In this document: positions 61,397-64,000 of the stretch, one piece after another
Layout of the letters: each line of letters begins with the position of its first letter
How positions within the stretch are numbered: the stretch's first letter is position 1
Assembly (NCBI RefSeq): GCF_000242895.2
Contig: NC_021171.1
Location: 3,878,001-3,942,000, forward strand
Length of the DNA stretch: 64,000 nt
Origin: Bacillus sp. 1NLA3E
GTDB taxonomy: Bacteria; Bacillota; Bacilli; Bacillales; Cytobacillaceae
Reading direction: 5' to 3'
Program-made: the position numbers and the translations under genes
The notes under the pieces: model-generated
Seen by the model: the letters and a program-made list of their open reading frames with translations, nothing else
Database searches by the model: none
What the model was told of the DNA's origin: nothing

Positions 61397-62812
61397 TTAA
61401 CGAAGAAGTTGTAGAACTCCTTGCGGTTGTTGGTTGGCTTGAGCCAACATAGCTTGTGCTGCTTGTGAAAGAATAGAATTCTTAGTTTGAGTCATCATTT
61501 CTTTCGCCATGTCTACGTCACGGATACGAGATTCCGCAGCTGTTAAGCTTTCGGATGATGTACCTAGGTTATTGATTGTGTGTTCGAATCGGTTTTGGAC
61601 GGCACCAAGTTTTGAACGCTCAGCTGAAACTTTTGCAATAGCGTCACTTACAGCAGTAATTGCGGTTTCAGCACCTGCTTGTGAAGTAACATCAATATCA
61701 TTGATACCAAGACTTTGTGTATCTATTTTATTGATATCCAGTTTCACTTCCTGGTTTTCATTAGCACCGATATGCATTGACAATGCATTATTTGTAGTCT
61801 TAATTACCGAGGATCCCGCTGCTGCTAAAACAGAATCAACAGATAAATCAAACGCAAGTCCACCTGCTTCAAAGTTATTATCAGTTATTTTCAAGCTAGT
61901 TGCATTAGAATATTCAGTTCCACTAGCAGAGTTTGTAATTTCAAAGTCTCCAGCTGCATAGGTAGCATTTAAATTAAAGGCTAATTCCCCTTCATTAACC
62001 CCACCAGCAAGAGGATCTGTCAATGTAAACTTTGTTGCAGTACCATCGGGACGTGTACCAACAATAGTTGCGTCACCGCCGCCTGCTGTCCATCCTGCTA
62101 AGACCCCTACTTCAACACCATCGCTATTTTTCAAAGAAATATCGAATGTATCAGTTGCTCCAGTAGACTTAAATTCCAATGAATAATCGCCTAATTTTAA
62201 TCCATCAATACTTGCATTAGTATTTAGAGCAAAATTTGTAGCATCTAGTCCAGTAGTGTTTGTTTTAATATCCATTCCTACCGTAGCTACAGCACCAGTA
62301 GTGACTGTATATGTGTCAGCTTTTAAATCAGAATCAACAACACTTACACTTCCTAAAACATGAGCATCAGAAGTAATGTTTGCATTGTTAGCCACGCTAC
62401 CATTTAATAATTTCTTAGTGTTAAACTCAGTATCAGTTGAAATACGGTTTACTTCATCTTTCAATTGAGTAATTTCTTTTTGGATTTCTTTACGGTCACC
62501 ATCAGTGTTTGTATCATTGGAAGATTGAACCGATAATTCACGCATACGTTGAAGAATGCTTTCTGTTTCATTTAATGCACCTTCAGCAGTTTGAATTAAA
62601 GAAGTTGCATCTTGAGCATTTTTGGAAGCCATGTCTAATCCGCGGATTTGTCCACGCATTTTTTCGGAGATTGCTAGTCCTGCTGCATCATCTGCCGCGT
62701 TGTTGATACGAAGACCAGAAGATAACTTCTCCATTGATTTGGATTGTGCAGTTGATGCTGAATTTAACTGACGAAGAGTGTTCATCGCTGTGATATTGTG
62801 GTTAATTTGCAT
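61397..62812 (-). CDS. hag: Flagellin
   Basis: 471 residues. Conserved D0/D1 ends: MQINHNITAMNTLRQLNSAS, KLSSGLRINNAADDAAGLAI at the N-terminus; SRIRDVDMAKEMMTQTKNSI and LAQANQQPQGVLQLLR at the C-terminus. Residues about 150-370 form a variable, Ala/Thr/Asp-rich surface region (D2/D3), making it about 165 residues longer than Hag of B. subtilis. AAGGAGG ribosome site. The 5' leader has two adjacent palindromes, and its sigma-D promoter is poor. Confidence 0.96.
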   Translation of the reverse strand: MQINHNITAMNTLRQLNSASTAQSKSMEKLSSGLRINNAADDAAGLAISEKMRGQIRGLDMASKNAQDATSLIQTAEGALNETESILQRMRELSVQSSNDTNTDGDRKEIQKEITQLKDEVNRISTDTEFNTKKLLNGSVANNANITSDAHVLGSVSVVDSDLKADTYTVTTGAVATVGMDIKTNTTGLDATNFALNTNASIDGLKLGDYSLEFKSTGATDTFDISLKNSDGVEVGVLAGWTAGGGDATIVGTRPDGTATKFTLTDPLAGGVNEGELAFNLNATYAAGDFEITNSASGTEYSNATSLKITDNNFEAGGLAFDLSVDSVLAAAGSSVIKTTNNALSMHIGANENQEVKLDINKIDTQSLGINDIDVTSQAGAETAITAVSDAIAKVSAERSKLGAVQNRFEHTINNLGTSSESLTAAESRIRDVDMAKEMMTQTKNSILSQAAQAMLAQANQQPQGVLQLLR

Positions 62813-62836
62813 AATTAATTTTCCTCCTTATTATAT

Positions 62837-62866
62837 GTAAAATTAATTTTACAGGGAATATTCCCT
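62837..62866. promoter_or_regulatory. Two abutting perfect palindromes in the flagellin leader
   Basis: GTAAAATTAATTTTAC (62837-62852, 16 bp) directly followed by AGGGAATATTCCCT (62853-62866, 14 bp), about 25 bp upstream of the start codon. As RNA they form two stacked hairpins. AGGGA could be a CsrA contact as in the B. subtilis hag leader. Confidence 0.6.
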
Positions 62867-63118
62867 ATGAAACTTTATCTATAACAAACCCAGTAGGTCT
62901 ATTATCAAAATAATAAAGTAAACATAACTTTTGATAAGATCAAAATCTATGTCCACACAACCTTCTTTGGTGCATTAATCACTAACCTAAATTTTGAATC
63001 TTCTTGAATGACAGTAACTTTTTCAACATCGCCTAAGATTCAATTGTCTTACATGTCTTATTATCGGAGAATCAAAAAAATAGTTTAGCTGTTTTTTAAA
63101 ATTTTTTATCAAAAAAAA

Positions 63119-63150
63119 GGAGCCATTCCAATAAGGAATGACCCAACTTT
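63119..63150 (-). terminator. Terminator of fliD
   Basis: Minus strand TCATTCC-TTATT-GGAATGG followed by CTCCTTTTTTT. Confidence 0.8.
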
Positions 63151-63178
63151 CAATTTTCCTATTCAAACACGAATATTT

Positions 63179-64000
63179 TTATCCCAGCCCTAGCTGCTGT
63201 GATAACCATGAGCTTTGCGAATTTAATTTGGACATCGCCGTCTCCATAGCAGAAAACTTTTTATAGAGATTATTTTCATACTGTGCAATTCGGTCCTGCT
63301 CTTTATTAAGATTAGTATTGATTGTTTTAAGCTGTTTTGCCATTAGACTGCTTGTATCAACATAGGAGTTTGGCGAGCCAGCTGTCGACGCTAAATCAGC
63401 TATCGTGCTGTTAATTCGATCATAGATTCTCCAACCAATACCACTGTCATTATGCTTGGCTATGCTGGTTACCGTTGAATCACTGGATTTTCCTAAGTTA
63501 CTTGTTTTTGTAAATAGACTTTTTACCCCTTCTAAATTGTTGTCTAAAACACTTTTTAATTTCGTCTCATCAAGTTCTAATTTGCCATGATCCAGATAAG
63601 ATTTACTTGGCGTTATGCCGATATCAGTAAGGGTTTTAGGGCTACTCGTAATTCCGCCTGTTGCTTCGGTTAAGCTATTTCGTAGCTGGATCAAGAATCC
63701 TGAAATGGTAGAATCGTTTTTTAATACGCCACTTTTTGCTTTATCATCCCACAGCTTGATATCATTGTCCTTCATGTCCTTTTTTTGATCATCTAATAGA
63801 GGTGGGAAGTCCCGATATTTCTTTTCTGATACTTTTTTATTAAGATCATCGATAAGTTGGTTATATTTATCTACAAATGTTTTGATTGAGTCAAATACAG
63901 CTTGGGTATCATTTGCTGTTTGAATCGACACTGATGGATCAGTTGCATCAATTTTCGACTTCAAATCAATCTTCATATCATCATAGACAAAACTATTACT
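63179..64000 (-). CDS. fliD: Filament cap protein FliD, C-terminal part (cut by window end)
   Basis: The frame is open to the window edge (SNSFVYDDMKIDLKSKI upstream of the internal ATG at 63976), so the N-terminus lies outside. The visible about 274 residues hold FliD-C: FDSIKTFVDKYNQLIDDLNK, TLTDIGITPSK, LDETKLKSVLDNNLEGVKSLF and the terminal coiled coil KFSAMETAMSKLNSQSSWLS. Caps the filament; its chaperone is FliT. Confidence 0.94.
   Translation of the reverse strand, partial: SNSFVYDDMKIDLKSKIDATDPSVSIQTANDTQAVFDSIKTFVDKYNQLIDDLNKKVSEKKYRDFPPLLDDQKKDMKDNDIKLWDDKAKSGVLKNDSTISGFLIQLRNSLTEATGGITSSPKTLTDIGITPSKSYLDHGKLELDETKLKSVLDNNLEGVKSLFTKTSNLGKSSDSTVTSIAKHNDSGIGWRIYDRINSTIADLASTAGSPNSYVDTSSLMAKQLKTINTNLNKEQDRIAQYENNLYKKFSAMETAMSKLNSQSSWLSQQLGLG

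Overview
The window is chromosomal DNA from a low-GC, endospore-forming Bacillaceae bacterium. The evidence is a Bacillus-type 16S gene with tandem sigma-A promoters, a clear SspH spore protein, strong AGGAGG ribosome binding sites, frequent TTG/GTG starts, and a fla operon in Bacillus order with sigma-D promoters. Functions are read from motifs and protein resemblance; no database search was possible.

Layout. 1-1300: the 5' half of a 16S rRNA gene (minus strand), its leader, two promoters and three DnaA-box-like 9-mers. 1300-7600: mostly chromosomal genes (EamA transporter, MgtC-like protein, FrnE-like DsbA, tRNA-Ala), a small STAS-like protein followed by an unusual KAS III-like enzyme, a decayed IS21-type istB remnant abutting a truncated membrane gene, and small unknowns. 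7600-17300: an organosulfur/carbon region with mmsA, a minus-strand operon of four flavin-dependent oxygenases (two HpaB-like, SsuD-like, SfnG-like), and a divergent MetQNP-type ABC importer. Both divergent transcripts begin with the same small hairpin overlapping an intrinsic terminator, a candidate new cis-regulatory RNA. 17300-20530: a nest of mobile DNA, namely a GC-rich MITE carrying an IS110-family insertion, then a pirin gene whose apparent promoter and MhqR-like operator lie on the far side of the insertion. Four copies of the MITE core occur in the window, three of them with recognisable 8-bp target duplications.

The most striking object is the noncoding right end of the IS110 element. 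It folds by eye into a 5' hairpin and two guide-bearing loops. Loop 1 carries 8+5 nt matching the actual insertion target, which is the terminal repeat of the MITE. Loop 2 carries 7+5 nt matching the element's own two ends. This is the layout of an IS110 bridge RNA (seekRNA), here apparently aimed at another mobile element.

20500-35500: nitrilase-family amidase, MerR/TipA-type regulator, an ugd-PAP2-glycosyltransferase group (the glycosyltransferase frameshifted), sspH, an osmoprotectant ABC operon next to a GntR+RCK_C (BusR-like) regulator, a DHA2 drug exporter, an AbrB-like/ABC1-kinase pair, and an IS4-family element with an 11-bp target duplication. 35500-64000: a minus-strand flagellar region with the flgBC-fliEFGHIJ-ylxF-fliOPQR-flhBAFG-sigD operon ending near a ComA-like response regulator, and upstream fliST, PilZ, flgMNKL, DUF6470-flaG, flagellin and fliD (cut by the window end). 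Consensus sigma-D promoters precede fliS, flgM and flaG. Chemotaxis genes, fliM/fliY, fliL, fliK and the hook genes flgD/flgE are absent from the window.
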